Positions 1 through 9,024 of a stretch of 64,000 nucleotides of DNA are shown here, one piece after another (position 1 is the first letter of the stretch; the number at the start of each line of letters is the position of its first letter). Source of the DNA: Myxococcales bacterium (GTDB taxonomy: Bacteria > Myxococcota_A > Polyangia > Haliangiales > Haliangiaceae). Location: assembly GCA_016707895.1 (NCBI GenBank), contig JADJGV010000002.1, forward strand, positions 124,001-188,000. Reading direction: 5' to 3'. The notes below the pieces were generated by a model. That model had not been told where the DNA came from. It saw only the letters and a list, made by a program, of their open reading frames with translations, and did no database searches. The position numbers were made by a program, and so were the translations under genes.

Positions 1-451
<451 letters not shown>

Positions 452-572
452 GATTCAACCTTCGGAAGGGGAAGGGAAAGCGACCGGACCCTACCGATGT
501 CCTCGCAAACGCGCAATGCCAACTCCGGGACCTTGCAGGGGAAGGAGCAACCTTGTATGTGTAGCGGACTAC

Positions 573-646
<74 letters not shown>

Positions 647-650
647 CTGA

Positions 651-1352
651 TTGCCAAAGACGCTGGCGCAGATCGCCGTCGACGCGGGGCTTCTGTCCCG
701 GGCGGACGTGATACGCGCGCAAGAGCTGGCCGAGGAGCGGTCGCTGCCGCTGGCGGTGGTGGTGGTCCGGGAGCTCGGGGTCGACGAGGTGGCGCTGGTT
801 GCGGCATTTCGTCGCGAGCTGCGGATCTTGTCGGTCGATCCCCGGGCGGTGAAGCCCGACCTCGAGGCGCTGCGCCTGGTGCCCCGCGAGCTGTGCCGCA
901 AGCACCGCGTGGTGCCGCTCGAGATGCGCGGCGGCCCCGACCGCGACGACAAGGAGCTGTGGCTGGCCATGGCCGACCCCACCGACATCGGCGCGATCAC
1001 CGCGATCGAGCGGGCCACCGGGGCCGTCGTCGACGTCGCGCTCCTGCCGCTGTCGGCGATCGACGAGCTGATCGAGCTGGGTGACAAGCAGCTGTCGACG
1101 CAGGTGGTGCGCCGCGCCGGCAAGCCCTACGGCGGCGGCGTGGTGGTCGCGACCCAGCCCCACGCGCGGTCGCTGACCGACGACACCGTCGAGACCACGT
1201 CGACCTCGAAGCTGCGGCTGGTCGAGCTGCCGGGGTTGCCGGAGCCCGACCTCAAGCTGCACGCGCTGATCAAGGTGCTGATCGACAAGGGCGTGCTGAA
1301 GCAGGAAGACCTCGACGAGGCCCTGGCCGAGCTGATGCGCAAGGGCGAGTGA
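651..1352 (+). CDS. GspE/PilB N-terminal-domain protein
   Basis: A 233-residue protein. Residues 1-150 match the MshEN/GspE N-terminal fold: a start LAQIAVDAGLLSRADVIRAQ, then a second half around LWLAMADPTDIGAITAIERATG. This is the domain that precedes type II secretion and type IV pilus ATPases and can bind c-di-GMP. No ATPase domain follows; the rest is a linker and a short helical tail. An in-frame TGA lies at 648-650, so the start cannot be upstream. TTG 651 keeps the whole domain, while the next candidate, GTG 708, would cut into it. The stop overlaps the ATG of chrA by one base, so the two are probably cotranscribed. The role is unknown; a standalone regulator of a pilus or secretion system is possible. 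Confidence 0.65.
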   Translation: MPKTLAQIAVDAGLLSRADVIRAQELAEERSLPLAVVVVRELGVDEVALVAAFRRELRILSVDPRAVKPDLEALRLVPRELCRKHRVVPLEMRGGPDRDDKELWLAMADPTDIGAITAIERATGAVVDVALLPLSAIDELIELGDKQLSTQVVRRAGKPYGGGVVVATQPHARSLTDDTVETTSTSKLRLVELPGLPEPDLKLHALIKVLIDKGVLKQEDLDEALAELMRKGE

Positions 1353-2689
1353 TGCCGCCCGCGCCGGTGTCGCTGGGCGCCGCGGCGCGGGTGTGGGCCA
1401 AGATCGGCTGCCTGTCGTTCGGCGGACCGGCCGGGCAGATCGCGCTGATGCACGAGGAGCTGGTCGTGCGGCGGCGCTGGCTCGACGAGGGACGGTTCCT
1501 GCACGCGCTCAACTACTGCATGCTCCTGCCGGGGCCCGAGGCGCAGCAGCTGGCGACCTACATCGGCTGGCTCTTGCACCGACGCCGAGGCGGGCTGATC
1601 GCCGGCGCGCTGTTCGTGCTGCCCGGCCTGGCGCTGGTGATCGCGCTGGCCGCCGCGTACGTGACGTGGCGCGATCTCGGCTGGGTGGCGGGGTTGCTGT
1701 TCGGGCTCAAGGCCGCGGTGCTGGCGCTGGTCGCCGGCGCGCTGGTGCGCATCGGCGGGCGCGCGCTGCGGCGGCCGGTGCAGCAGGCGATCGCGGTGGC
1801 GGCGTTCGCGGCGATCGCGATCGCGGGCGTGCCGTTCCCGATCGTCGTCGCCGGCGCCGCGGCGGTCGGGTTGCTGGTGCACGGGCTGGCGCCCGACGCG
1901 CTGCCGGCGCCGCCGCCGCTGATCGCGGCCCACGACGACGACACCGTGGTCGGCGCGCTGGCGGCGGCCGGCGGCCTGGCCCACACCCGGCGGTCGTGGC
2001 GGAGCACCGGCGCGACCGCGGCGGCGTGCCTGGTGGCCTGGCTGGCGCCGGTGGCCGCGCTGCAAGCGCTGGCGCCGGGGAGCCTGTACGCGGAGCAGGC
2101 GGTGATGTTCAGCGGCGCCGCGCTCGTCAGCTTCGGCGGGGCCTACGCCGCGCTGGCCTACGTCGGCGGGCGGGCGGTCGCGCTGGGCTGGATCGCGCCC
2201 GGGCAGATGGTCGACGCGCTCGGCCTGGCCGAGACCACGCCGGGGCCGCTGGTGCTGGTGCTGCCGTTCGTCGCGTTCGTCGCGGCGGCGGCGGTCGACG
2301 GGCTGGGCGGCGGGGTCGCGGCGGCGGCGCTGGCGGCGTGGGTGACGTTCGCGCCCAGCTTCCTGTGGATCTTCGTCGGCGCGCCGTCCATCGAGGCGCT
2401 GCGCGGCCACCGCGGCGCCCACGCGGCGCTGGCGTCGATCACCGCCGCGGTGGTCGGCGTGATCGCGAACCTGTCGCTGTGGTTCGCGCTGCACACGCTG
2501 TTCGCGCGGCTCGCGCCGGTCGAGCTGGGGCCGTGGAGCGTGGCGCTGCCGGTGTGGTCGTCGGTCGACGTCGGCGCGGTGGTGCTGGCCGCCGCGGCGA
2601 TGATCGCGACGCTGCGGTGGAAGGTCCACGGCGTGTGGCTGCTTGCCCCGTGTGCGGCGGCCGGCCTGGCGTGGAGGCTGCTGGCGTGA
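1352..2689 (+). CDS. chrA: Chromate transporter ChrA, two-domain form
   Basis: A 445-residue inner-membrane protein with two homologous CHR halves. The first half carries LSFGGPAGQIALMH (about residues 23-36) and NYCMLLPGPEAQQLATYIGW. The second carries SFGGAYAALAYVGG and AETTPGPLVLVLPFVAF. These FGG and PGP motifs are diagnostic of the CHR family, which exports chromate. The long, two-domain length is normal for Gram-negative ChrA. The start ATG 1352 overlaps the preceding TGA (TGATG), pointing to translational coupling. Substrate is assigned from family membership only. Confidence 0.9.
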   Translation: MPPAPVSLGAAARVWAKIGCLSFGGPAGQIALMHEELVVRRRWLDEGRFLHALNYCMLLPGPEAQQLATYIGWLLHRRRGGLIAGALFVLPGLALVIALAAAYVTWRDLGWVAGLLFGLKAAVLALVAGALVRIGGRALRRPVQQAIAVAAFAAIAIAGVPFPIVVAGAAAVGLLVHGLAPDALPAPPPLIAAHDDDTVVGALAAAGGLAHTRRSWRSTGATAAACLVAWLAPVAALQALAPGSLYAEQAVMFSGAALVSFGGAYAALAYVGGRAVALGWIAPGQMVDALGLAETTPGPLVLVLPFVAFVAAAAVDGLGGGVAAAALAAWVTFAPSFLWIFVGAPSIEALRGHRGAHAALASITAAVVGVIANLSLWFALHTLFARLAPVELGPWSVALPVWSSVDVGAVVLAAAAMIATLRWKVHGVWLLAPCAAAGLAWRLLA

Positions 2690-2816
2690 GTCGCTGGCCC
2701 GATCCGACACCGTGATGAGATCGCGACAGGCGTGTCGATGAATTCCTGTGATCGAGAACAGCGGGACACGCTTGCGGGTGCCTGAAGCGTGGGCGAACTG
2801 CGCGATCTTGCTAGCA

Positions 2817-2836
2817 GGGGCGGGGCGGGGCGGGGC
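2817..2836 (+). repeat. Four tandem GGGGC units (G-quadruplex-capable)
   Basis: Four uninterrupted GGGGC units lie in the 254 bp gap between chrA and the kinase gene, about 110 bp before the kinase start. Four runs of four G with one-base spacers are sufficient for a G-quadruplex on the plus strand. Whether it folds or regulates is unknown. Confidence 0.5.
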
Positions 2837-2903
2837 GCGCGCACCCTGGCCCACCGCGTGCACAGCAAGCGGTGGCGGTCAGGAAACCTCGGACCTCGTG
2901 CGC

Positions 2904-2925
2904 TATATTGAGCCTCCCGAGGCTC
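2904..2925 (+). promoter_or_regulatory. Putative promoter -10 and 5'-leader hairpin of the kinase gene
   Basis: TATATT (2904-2909) is a good -10 in an otherwise very GC-rich stretch. It is followed at once by a perfect hairpin, GAGCCTC-CC-GAGGCTC (2910-2925). The kinase ATG lies at 2944 with GGAAG upstream. The hairpin would sit at the very 5' end of the transcript. Confidence 0.4.
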
Positions 2926-2943
2926 CCCTCCCTGGAAGCCCCG

Positions 2944-5199
2944 ATGCCCCTCCCCGACATGAACCCGGTCCCGGTCCCGTGCGCCAGCTGTCGTCGCGAA
3001 CTCGCGCCCAGCGCGCTGTTCTGTCCGAACTGCGGGACGCCGCGGGTGCGCGACGGGGTGGTCGATGAGCTGATCGGCGCGGTGCTGGGCGAGCGGTTCC
3101 TGGTGGTCGATCGCCTCGGCGCCGGCAAGTCGGGGACGATCTACCGCGGCGAGCACGTGACCTTGCGCCGCAAGGTCGCGATCAAGGTCCTGCACCACGA
3201 GCTGTCGCGCGACGACCTCGCGATCGAGCGGTTCCGCCGCGAGGCCACCTCGGTGGCCGAGATCGACAACGAGCACATCGTGGAGATCCACGACTTCGGC
3301 CGCACCAGCGACGGGCGCCTGTACCTCGCGATGGAGCTGCTCGAGGGCGAGACGCTGGACAACGTGCTGGCGCGCGACGGCAAGCTGCCGGTCGACCGCG
3401 CCCTCGACGTGATGATCCAGGTGGCCGAGGCGCTGGTCGACGCCCACGCGGTCGGCTTCGTCCACCGCGACCTGCGCCCGCGCAACGTCTACCTCGCGGT
3501 CCGCCGCGGCAAGGCCAACTTCGTCAAGCTGCTCGACTTCGGCCTGGCCAAGCTGGTGGAGCAGGGCGGCGGCGCCGCGTCGACCAGCCTGGGCATGACG
3601 TTCGGGGACCCGCGCTACATGTCGCCCGAGCAGGCCAAGGGCGATCCCACCGATCGCCGCGCCGATCTGTACTCGCTGGGGTGCATCGCGATGGAGATGC
3701 TGACCGGCGAGCCGCCGTTCGTCGGCGGGCGCGTCTTCGATGTGCTGACTCGCCACGTCAGCGAGCTGGCGCCCCGGGTGGCGAGCCGCCGGCCCGACGT
3801 GCCGGCGTGGCTCGACACGGTGGTGGCGCGCCTCCTGGCCAAGTCGCCGGAGGATCGCTTCGTCACCGCCACCAAGCTGGCCGAGGTGCTGCGCGGCGGT
3901 GGCGCCGTGCCGATCGAGGACGCGGCGTCGTCGAGCGCCGCGCGGCGCGGGCCGACCGGGACCCCGGCGGTCGGCGTGCCGGTGCCCGCGCCGGTGGCCG
4001 CGCCGGCGGTCGCGGCCGCGGTCGCGCCTGCCGCGCCGGTCGCGCCTGCCGTCGCCCCGCCCATGGCTGCCGCCGCGGTGGTCGCGCCGGCCGAGCCGAC
4101 CGCGAGCGAGCGCGTGTCGATCCCGGTCAGCGTCGCCGACGCGCCGTCGGGTCCGGTCGGCGAGCCGACCGAGCGCGTCCGCCACGGCTCGGAGGCCGAC
4201 GTCGCGCCGCCGTCGCGCGACGATCTGGATCCGCGCGCGCGCCGCGCCAGCGCGCCCCCTGATCCCGAGAGCCGGCTGTCGGGCGCGTGGTTCGCCGCCG
4301 GCGACGGCGGCGATCCCGGCGCCAGCGGCGCGGCCAGCCTCGAGCGCGCGCGGTCGTTCATCGACCCGGGCGACAGCTTCGCCGACGACGAGGGCTTCGG
4401 GCGCAAGCGCTCGCTGGTCAAGCCGTTCGCGATCGCTGGCGGCGCCGCGGTGGCGTTGATCGCCGCCGTGCTGCTGTTCGGCGGCGGCAAGAAGAACAAG
4501 GGCAAGGACGCGCCGCCGCCGGTCGCGGCGATCACCGCGGTCGACGCCGCGGTGGACCTGCCGGCGATCGACGCCGGGGTCGCGCCCGACGCCGCGACCG
4601 CCGCGGTCGTCGACCCGCCGAAGACCGACCCGCCGAAGACCGACCCGCCGAAGACCGACCCGCCGAAGACCGACCCGCCGAAGACCGGCTCCGGATCCGG
4701 CAGCAGCGGCCGCACCCTCGACGATCCGTTCCCCACCGGCGGCAGCGGCGGCAGCGCAGACCCCGGCGGCGGCTCCGGCTCCGGCAGCGGCGGCGGCGCG
4801 CTCCCCGACGACGAGGCCGCCGGCATGGCCGAGTTCTACGCCAAGGCCGGCGACGCCGCGCTGCGCTCGGGCGATCCGGTCAGCGCCGCCAGCAACTACT
4901 CCAAGGCGCTGGCCTCGAACCCCAAGAACCTCGACGCGATCATCGGCCTGGGCGAGGTCGCGCTGTCGCAGGGCCAGTACAGCGCCGCGATCACCCAGCT
5001 CAAGAAGGCGTCGAAGGCCGCGCCCAAGCGCGCGCGCATCTACACGCTGCTCGGCGAGGCGTACCTCAACAGCGGCAACGCGGTCGCCGCCGAGGCCAGC
5101 TTCAAGAAGGCGCTGACCCTCGACCCCGACGACGCGCGCGCGCGCAACGGCTACAACGAGGCCGCCGGCCGGCTGCCGCCTCCCTCCGACGATCCGTGA
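2944..5199 (+). CDS. Transmembrane Ser/Thr protein kinase with zinc ribbon and C-terminal TPR
   Basis: A 751-residue protein. It opens with a zinc ribbon (Cys13, 16, 27, 30). The kinase domain covers about residues 45-310, with glycine loop LGAGKSGTIY, VAIK lysine, catalytic loop HRDLRPRN (175-182), DFG (198-200) and MSPEQAKG. A long Ala/Pro linker, one membrane helix (about 496-516), five DPPKT repeats, a Gly/Ser linker and TPR units (about 630-735) follow. The topology puts the kinase in the cytoplasm and the TPR outside the inner membrane. The catalytic-loop Lys is Arg here (HRDLR instead of HRDLK), a substitution usually found in weak or unusual kinases. Upstream in-frame GTG starts exist, but ATG 2944 puts the zinc ribbon at the N-terminus. 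It overlaps the TetR gene by 4 nt. Confidence 0.88.
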   Translation: MPLPDMNPVPVPCASCRRELAPSALFCPNCGTPRVRDGVVDELIGAVLGERFLVVDRLGAGKSGTIYRGEHVTLRRKVAIKVLHHELSRDDLAIERFRREATSVAEIDNEHIVEIHDFGRTSDGRLYLAMELLEGETLDNVLARDGKLPVDRALDVMIQVAEALVDAHAVGFVHRDLRPRNVYLAVRRGKANFVKLLDFGLAKLVEQGGGAASTSLGMTFGDPRYMSPEQAKGDPTDRRADLYSLGCIAMEMLTGEPPFVGGRVFDVLTRHVSELAPRVASRRPDVPAWLDTVVARLLAKSPEDRFVTATKLAEVLRGGGAVPIEDAASSSAARRGPTGTPAVGVPVPAPVAAPAVAAAVAPAAPVAPAVAPPMAAAAVVAPAEPTASERVSIPVSVADAPSGPVGEPTERVRHGSEADVAPPSRDDLDPRARRASAPPDPESRLSGAWFAAGDGGDPGASGAASLERARSFIDPGDSFADDEGFGRKRSLVKPFAIAGGAAVALIAAVLLFGGGKKNKGKDAPPPVAAITAVDAAVDLPAIDAGVAPDAATAAVVDPPKTDPPKTDPPKTDPPKTDPPKTGSGSGSSGRTLDDPFPTGGSGGSADPGGGSGSGSGGGALPDDEAAGMAEFYAKAGDAALRSGDPVSAASNYSKALASNPKNLDAIIGLGEVALSQGQYSAAITQLKKASKAAPKRARIYTLLGEAYLNSGNAVAAEASFKKALTLDPDDARARNGYNEAAGRLPPPSDDP
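4612..4686 (+). repeat. Five tandem 15-bp units coding DPPKT
   Basis: The unit GACCCGCCGAAGACC is repeated five times without change inside the kinase gene. It encodes DPPKT x5 in the extracytoplasmic linker. The perfect identity at DNA level suggests recent expansion and likely length variation between strains. Confidence 0.95.
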
Positions 5200-5768
5200 C
5201 CACCCCCGCCGCCGAGCTCGACGGGCGCCGCGCCCGCACCGTGCGCACCCGCGCCGCGATCCTCGAGGCGGTGCTCGCGCTCCTGCGCGGCGGCGACATC
5301 AACCCCACCGCCGCCGAGATCGCGCGCCAGGCCGGCGTGTCGCTGCGGTCGATCGCGCAGCACTTCCCGCGGCGCGGCGATCTGTTCGCGGCCGCGGCGG
5401 CGCTGTACCAGGAGCGCCCCGACTCGCCCGAGCCGTCCCCCACGCTGCCGCTGGCCGCGCGGCTCGACGCGTTCCTGCCCGAGCGGGCCCGCGAGCTCGA
5501 GCGGTCGCGCCCGATGCGCGCCTCGGCGGCGCAGTTCGCCGCGGAGTACCCGGTGGTGGCTGCGGCGATCGCGGGCAACGCCGCCCGCCGCCGTGCCCAG
5601 GTCGAGCGGGTGTTCGGCCCCGAGCTCGCCGGCCGGCCCGATCGGCTCGAGCTGGTCGATCTCGCCCTCGGTGGGCGGGTGTGGGACGCGCTGCGCGAGC
5701 GCGACCTGCCGCCAGCCCGGGCCCAGGCCCTGGTCCGCGCGATGGTCGGCGCCGCCCTCGGCGTGTGA
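5196..5768 (+). CDS. TetR/AcrR family transcriptional regulator
   Basis: A 190-residue protein. The N-terminal helix-turn-helix spans about residues 10-60: RTRAAILEAVLALLRGG, then TAAEIARQAGVSLRSIAQHF and RGDLFAAAAALY, a typical TetR arrangement. The rest is an all-helical ligand domain. The GTG start (5196) overlaps the kinase stop as GTGA, so it is probably translated from the kinase mRNA. Target and ligand are unknown. The normal family length supports an intact gene. Confidence 0.8.
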   Translation: MTTPAAELDGRRARTVRTRAAILEAVLALLRGGDINPTAAEIARQAGVSLRSIAQHFPRRGDLFAAAAALYQERPDSPEPSPTLPLAARLDAFLPERARELERSRPMRASAAQFAAEYPVVAAAIAGNAARRRAQVERVFGPELAGRPDRLELVDLALGGRVWDALRERDLPPARAQALVRAMVGAALGV

Positions 5769-5830
5769 CCGCGGCGACGCCAAGCGCGGCGGTGGCTCGC
5801 GCCGCACGCGATTGGCGTATCATGGCCCCG

Positions 5831-7033
5831 ATGCACCGCGCCACGAGCGTGCTCGGCTGGCCAGGGCTCGCGCTCCTCGGGGCGCTGGCCGGCGCCGCCG
5901 CGTGCGCTGACGAGGCGGTGATCGTCGTCGACGTCACCTGGAGCGCGGAGCTCGGCGCGACGTTTGGCCGCGACGATCAGCTGCGCATCTACACCGGCTA
6001 CCCGACCAGCAGCGGCGACTTCGTGCGCAGCGACGAGGCGTTCTACGAGGAGTCGATCACCAAGTTCGCCGGCCGCGCGCGCTACCAGCTCACCCCCGAC
6101 GGCGCGATCGACCAGGTCGGCGACCTGCAGATCGTCGCCACCGTCGCCGGCCCCGGCGGCCCGCGGGCGTTCGGCGCGGCGCCGGGGATGGTGCGGTTCG
6201 CCGCCGGCGAGGTGCGCACCGTGCCCATCGCGCTGGCCGGCCGCGGCTTCGACGTCAACGGCGCCGGCGCGCGCTGCCTGGCCTGGGACGTCGCCAGCGA
6301 TGGCCGCGACGGCACCGCGATCGGCGACCCCGACAACCTCGACTGCGACAGCTTCCTCGACGGCCAGGACTGCGCGCCGTTCGTCGCCAGCGATCCCGGC
6401 GACCCCGAGATCTGCGACGGCGTCGATCAGGCGTGCGATGGCGCCACGCTGATCGCGCTGCCGTGCGTGACGCCCGGGCCGGGCGTCCTCGGCGCCCGTG
6501 CGTGCGACGAGCGCGGCGCCCAGGGCTGGCTGGGGTGTGTGGCTGACCCGCTCATGTCTTCGCTGCTGCCCGGGCCCGAGGTGATGCAACGCCTGCGCGC
6601 GCTCGACGCGCCGGGCGCGACCTGCCTGCACGCCCCCGATCCGCTGGCCTGCGCCGGCGGCGCCTCCGCCACCGACGACGGCTTCTGCCGCAGCGACGCC
6701 GCGCTCGGCCGGTGCGACGACTTCGCGTCGGTGCGCGCGGCCGTCGGGCCGATGGTCCAGCTGTGCAAGCTGCGCGTCGTCGGTGGCACGCAGCACGGCG
6801 AGTGGGAGGTCGGCTTCGTCGAGTCGACCGACCCCGCCGCGGTCAGCCGCGCCGTCGCCACCTCGTGCGACGCGCTGGTGCGGATCCGCGCCCGCGCGCC
6901 CAAGCTGGTGCCGCGCACCGTGCTGCTCGAGGTCGGGCTCGGCGACGTCACCCGCTACCGCTTCGTGCGGCTCGAGCCGGGCGACGGCGGCGCGTGCGAC
7001 GGCCCCACCTGCGAAGGAGTGCTCGAGCCATGA
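5831..7033 (+). CDS. MopE-like lipoprotein (metal-binding Cys/Asp-rich motif)
   Basis: A 400-residue exported lipoprotein. A hydrophobic signal ends in the lipobox LAGAAAC. The middle holds a MopE-type segment rich in Asp and Cys (DNLDCDSFLDGQDCAPF, then EICDGVDQACDG, about residues 175-210), a repeat found in secreted metal- or copper-binding proteins and in many myxobacterial surface proteins. The C-terminal part has WEVGFVES. ATG 5822 is an alternative start, but ATG 5831 lies 8 bases after the -10-like TATCAT (5818-5823) and gives a cleaner signal peptide. It overlaps the next gene by ATGA. That gene has the same layout, so the two are paralogues. Confidence 0.7.
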   Translation: MHRATSVLGWPGLALLGALAGAAACADEAVIVVDVTWSAELGATFGRDDQLRIYTGYPTSSGDFVRSDEAFYEESITKFAGRARYQLTPDGAIDQVGDLQIVATVAGPGGPRAFGAAPGMVRFAAGEVRTVPIALAGRGFDVNGAGARCLAWDVASDGRDGTAIGDPDNLDCDSFLDGQDCAPFVASDPGDPEICDGVDQACDGATLIALPCVTPGPGVLGARACDERGAQGWLGCVADPLMSSLLPGPEVMQRLRALDAPGATCLHAPDPLACAGGASATDDGFCRSDAALGRCDDFASVRAAVGPMVQLCKLRVVGGTQHGEWEVGFVESTDPAAVSRAVATSCDALVRIRARAPKLVPRTVLLEVGLGDVTRYRFVRLEPGDGGACDGPTCEGVLEP

Positions 7034-8562
7034 CCCGCCGCCCGTGGTTGGCGCTGGCGTTGCTCGCCGGCGCGTGCGCCAGCGAGACCGGCATCATCGT
7101 CGAGGTGTCGTGGACCAACATCGACGTCCCGCCCGACGCCGATCGGCTGCGGGTCTACGTCGGCACCGGCGTCGCCGGCGAGCCGCGCTTCGTCGTCAAC
7201 GACGGCGGCGTGGTCAAGCCGTACGCCGAGGTCCACGAGCCGTTCCGCTACTTCGTCCGGCCCGACGGCGACCTCGCCGCGATCGGCGACCTCAAGTTCG
7301 CCGCGGCGATCACCCGCGGCGTCCCGCCCGACGCGATCGAGCCGATCGCGTTTGGCGCGGCCGGCGGTGAGGTGCGGTTCGTCGACGGCCAGATCGGCCT
7401 GGTGAAGATCCTGCTGCTCCCGTTCCCGTACACCCCGGCCGGGCCCGACGGCGAGTGCGCGCTGTACGACCCCGACACCATCGGCGCGGTCATCATCGGT
7501 CGCCCGGACGACGGCGACTGCGACGGCACGCTCGACGCGGTCGACTGCGCGCCGCTCGATCCCGCCGACGCCTCGATGGCCAGCGGCGTCGACAGCGACG
7601 GCGTCGACTGCGGCGACTGCCTCGACGGCCCCGCCCCGGTCATGCTCAACGGCTGGCGCGTCGACCCCGGCTCGGTGTTCCCCGGCCAGCGCGAGGACGC
7701 CTTCCGCGCCGCCAACAACATCCCGACCAGCGTCGCGTGCCTGCACATCGACTTCGACTGCAGCGGCGCGTGCGGCGACGAGGTCCCGCGCCTCGGCGAG
7801 CCGCCGCGCGACCCCGATCTCGACGCCAGCGGCTCGCAGCGCTGCGGCGCGACGTCGCTGCGCCAGGACGGGCTCAGCTGCGCGGCCCGCCCCAGCGACT
7901 GCGACGAGGAGATGGCCGGCCATACGCCGATCACCGGCGAGGCCGAGATCTGCGATGGGCGCGACGCCAACTGCGACGGTCGCCCGGCGCCGGCGATCCC
8001 GTGCGCGATCGATCGCGGCGGCGCGCTCGGCTGCAACATCGGCACCCGCGCCTGCGACGATACCAGCGGCCGGATCTCGCCCGAGCCCAGCGGCTGCGTC
8101 GACGCCGGCTTCCCGCACCTGTTCAGCGCCGAGTGCGCGCCGCTGCAGGCGACGCTGCCGTGCCTGTTCGATCCCGATCCGCTGGCGTGCGCCGGCGTCG
8201 ATCGCTCGGCGTGCGACGTCGGCGTCGCCGAGGCCGGCCCGTGCGCCGAGCTCGAGAAGCTGCGCATGCCGGGCGTGCCTGGCACCGGCTGCGACTGGCG
8301 CGTGGTCGGCGGCGGCGTGCAGGGCGACTGGAACGTCGGCTTCGTCGGGACGCCGGGCGCCGCGCCGTCGCCCACCACCGATCAGTGCGGGCCGGCGCTG
8401 GTGGTGGTGCCGGCCAACCCCGATCCGCAGCCGCGCACGATCATGATCGTCGGCGACGCGCGCACGCCGCTCACGCCGATCGTCGCGCGGTTCCTGACGC
8501 TCAAGGCCGACGACGCCTGCGACGGCGCGCTCAGCTGCAACCCGCCCGTCTTCCAGCCGTAG
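7030..8562 (+). CDS. MopE-like lipoprotein, paralogue of the preceding gene
   Basis: A 510-residue lipoprotein with signal MTRRPWLALALLAGAC. An N-terminal domain of about 150 residues (GIIVEVSWTNIDV) resembles that of the upstream protein (VIVVDVTW). The Asp/Cys-rich metal-binding segments are DDGDCDGTLDAVDCAPLDP and EICDGRDANCDG. A C-terminal part with WNVGFVGTPG parallels the neighbour's WEVGFVES. The start ATG overlaps the neighbour's stop (ATGA), so the pair is translationally coupled. A cell-surface role is likely, perhaps metal or ligand binding; no enzymatic motif is visible. Confidence 0.7.
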   Translation: MTRRPWLALALLAGACASETGIIVEVSWTNIDVPPDADRLRVYVGTGVAGEPRFVVNDGGVVKPYAEVHEPFRYFVRPDGDLAAIGDLKFAAAITRGVPPDAIEPIAFGAAGGEVRFVDGQIGLVKILLLPFPYTPAGPDGECALYDPDTIGAVIIGRPDDGDCDGTLDAVDCAPLDPADASMASGVDSDGVDCGDCLDGPAPVMLNGWRVDPGSVFPGQREDAFRAANNIPTSVACLHIDFDCSGACGDEVPRLGEPPRDPDLDASGSQRCGATSLRQDGLSCAARPSDCDEEMAGHTPITGEAEICDGRDANCDGRPAPAIPCAIDRGGALGCNIGTRACDDTSGRISPEPSGCVDAGFPHLFSAECAPLQATLPCLFDPDPLACAGVDRSACDVGVAEAGPCAELEKLRMPGVPGTGCDWRVVGGGVQGDWNVGFVGTPGAAPSPTTDQCGPALVVVPANPDPQPRTIMIVGDARTPLTPIVARFLTLKADDACDGALSCNPPVFQP

Positions 8563-8568
8563 CGCGCC

Positions 8569-8886
8569 TCAGGGCGCCAGCGTCCAGGCCGCGGCCATCA
8601 CCGCGACGATCGCCGCGGTCGCCGCGTACGCGGTGAGCAGCGGGTGGCGATGGCGCGCGAACACCGCCACCATCGCCGACGCCAGCGCCGCGAACCCCGC
8701 CACGCAGGTGCCGAGCACGATCACCGCGACCTGGGTCAGCGCGCGCTCCAGCCCCGATCGGTGCGGCCCGCCCCACACCGCCACCGCGAACACCACGTAA
8801 CCCACGCCCATCAGGCCGAGCACCCAGCGATGGACGATCCACGGCGACGGGCGGAGATCGAAGCGAGCCAGCTCTTCGTCGCGCAT
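8569..8886 (-). CDS. Small three-helix membrane protein, unknown function
   Basis: A 105-residue hypothetical protein starting MRDEELARFDLRPSPW. It has three clear hydrophobic helices (about residues 22-40, 50-72 and 82-103). It is convergent with the MopE-like pair (6 bp between stops) and stands alone on the minus strand. No family is recognised. The start ATG and codon use match the surrounding chromosome. Confidence 0.55.
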   Translation of the reverse strand: MRDEELARFDLRPSPWIVHRWVLGLMGVGYVVFAVAVWGGPHRSGLERALTQVAVIVLGTCVAGFAALASAMVAVFARHRHPLLTAYAATAAIVAVMAAAWTLAP

Positions 8887-9024
8887 GCCGGTCCGCGATG
8901 CACGCGCCGCGCCGCGCCGCGGTCCGCGGGGTTGGCGCGCGGTCGGGTCAGCGCGCCGTGGCGCCGCGCACGCCGACCGCCACCCGCGCTGCGCGCCCGC
9001 GTGATCGGCCGCACCGCGAGCGCG

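Noticed and set aside
1127..2863. Long open frames opposite chrA, the kinase, the permease and other genes
   Set aside because: They are antisense or shifted frames kept open by high GC. Their translations are low-complexity Arg/Ala/Gly/Pro without domains, while the opposite frame gives recognised proteins.
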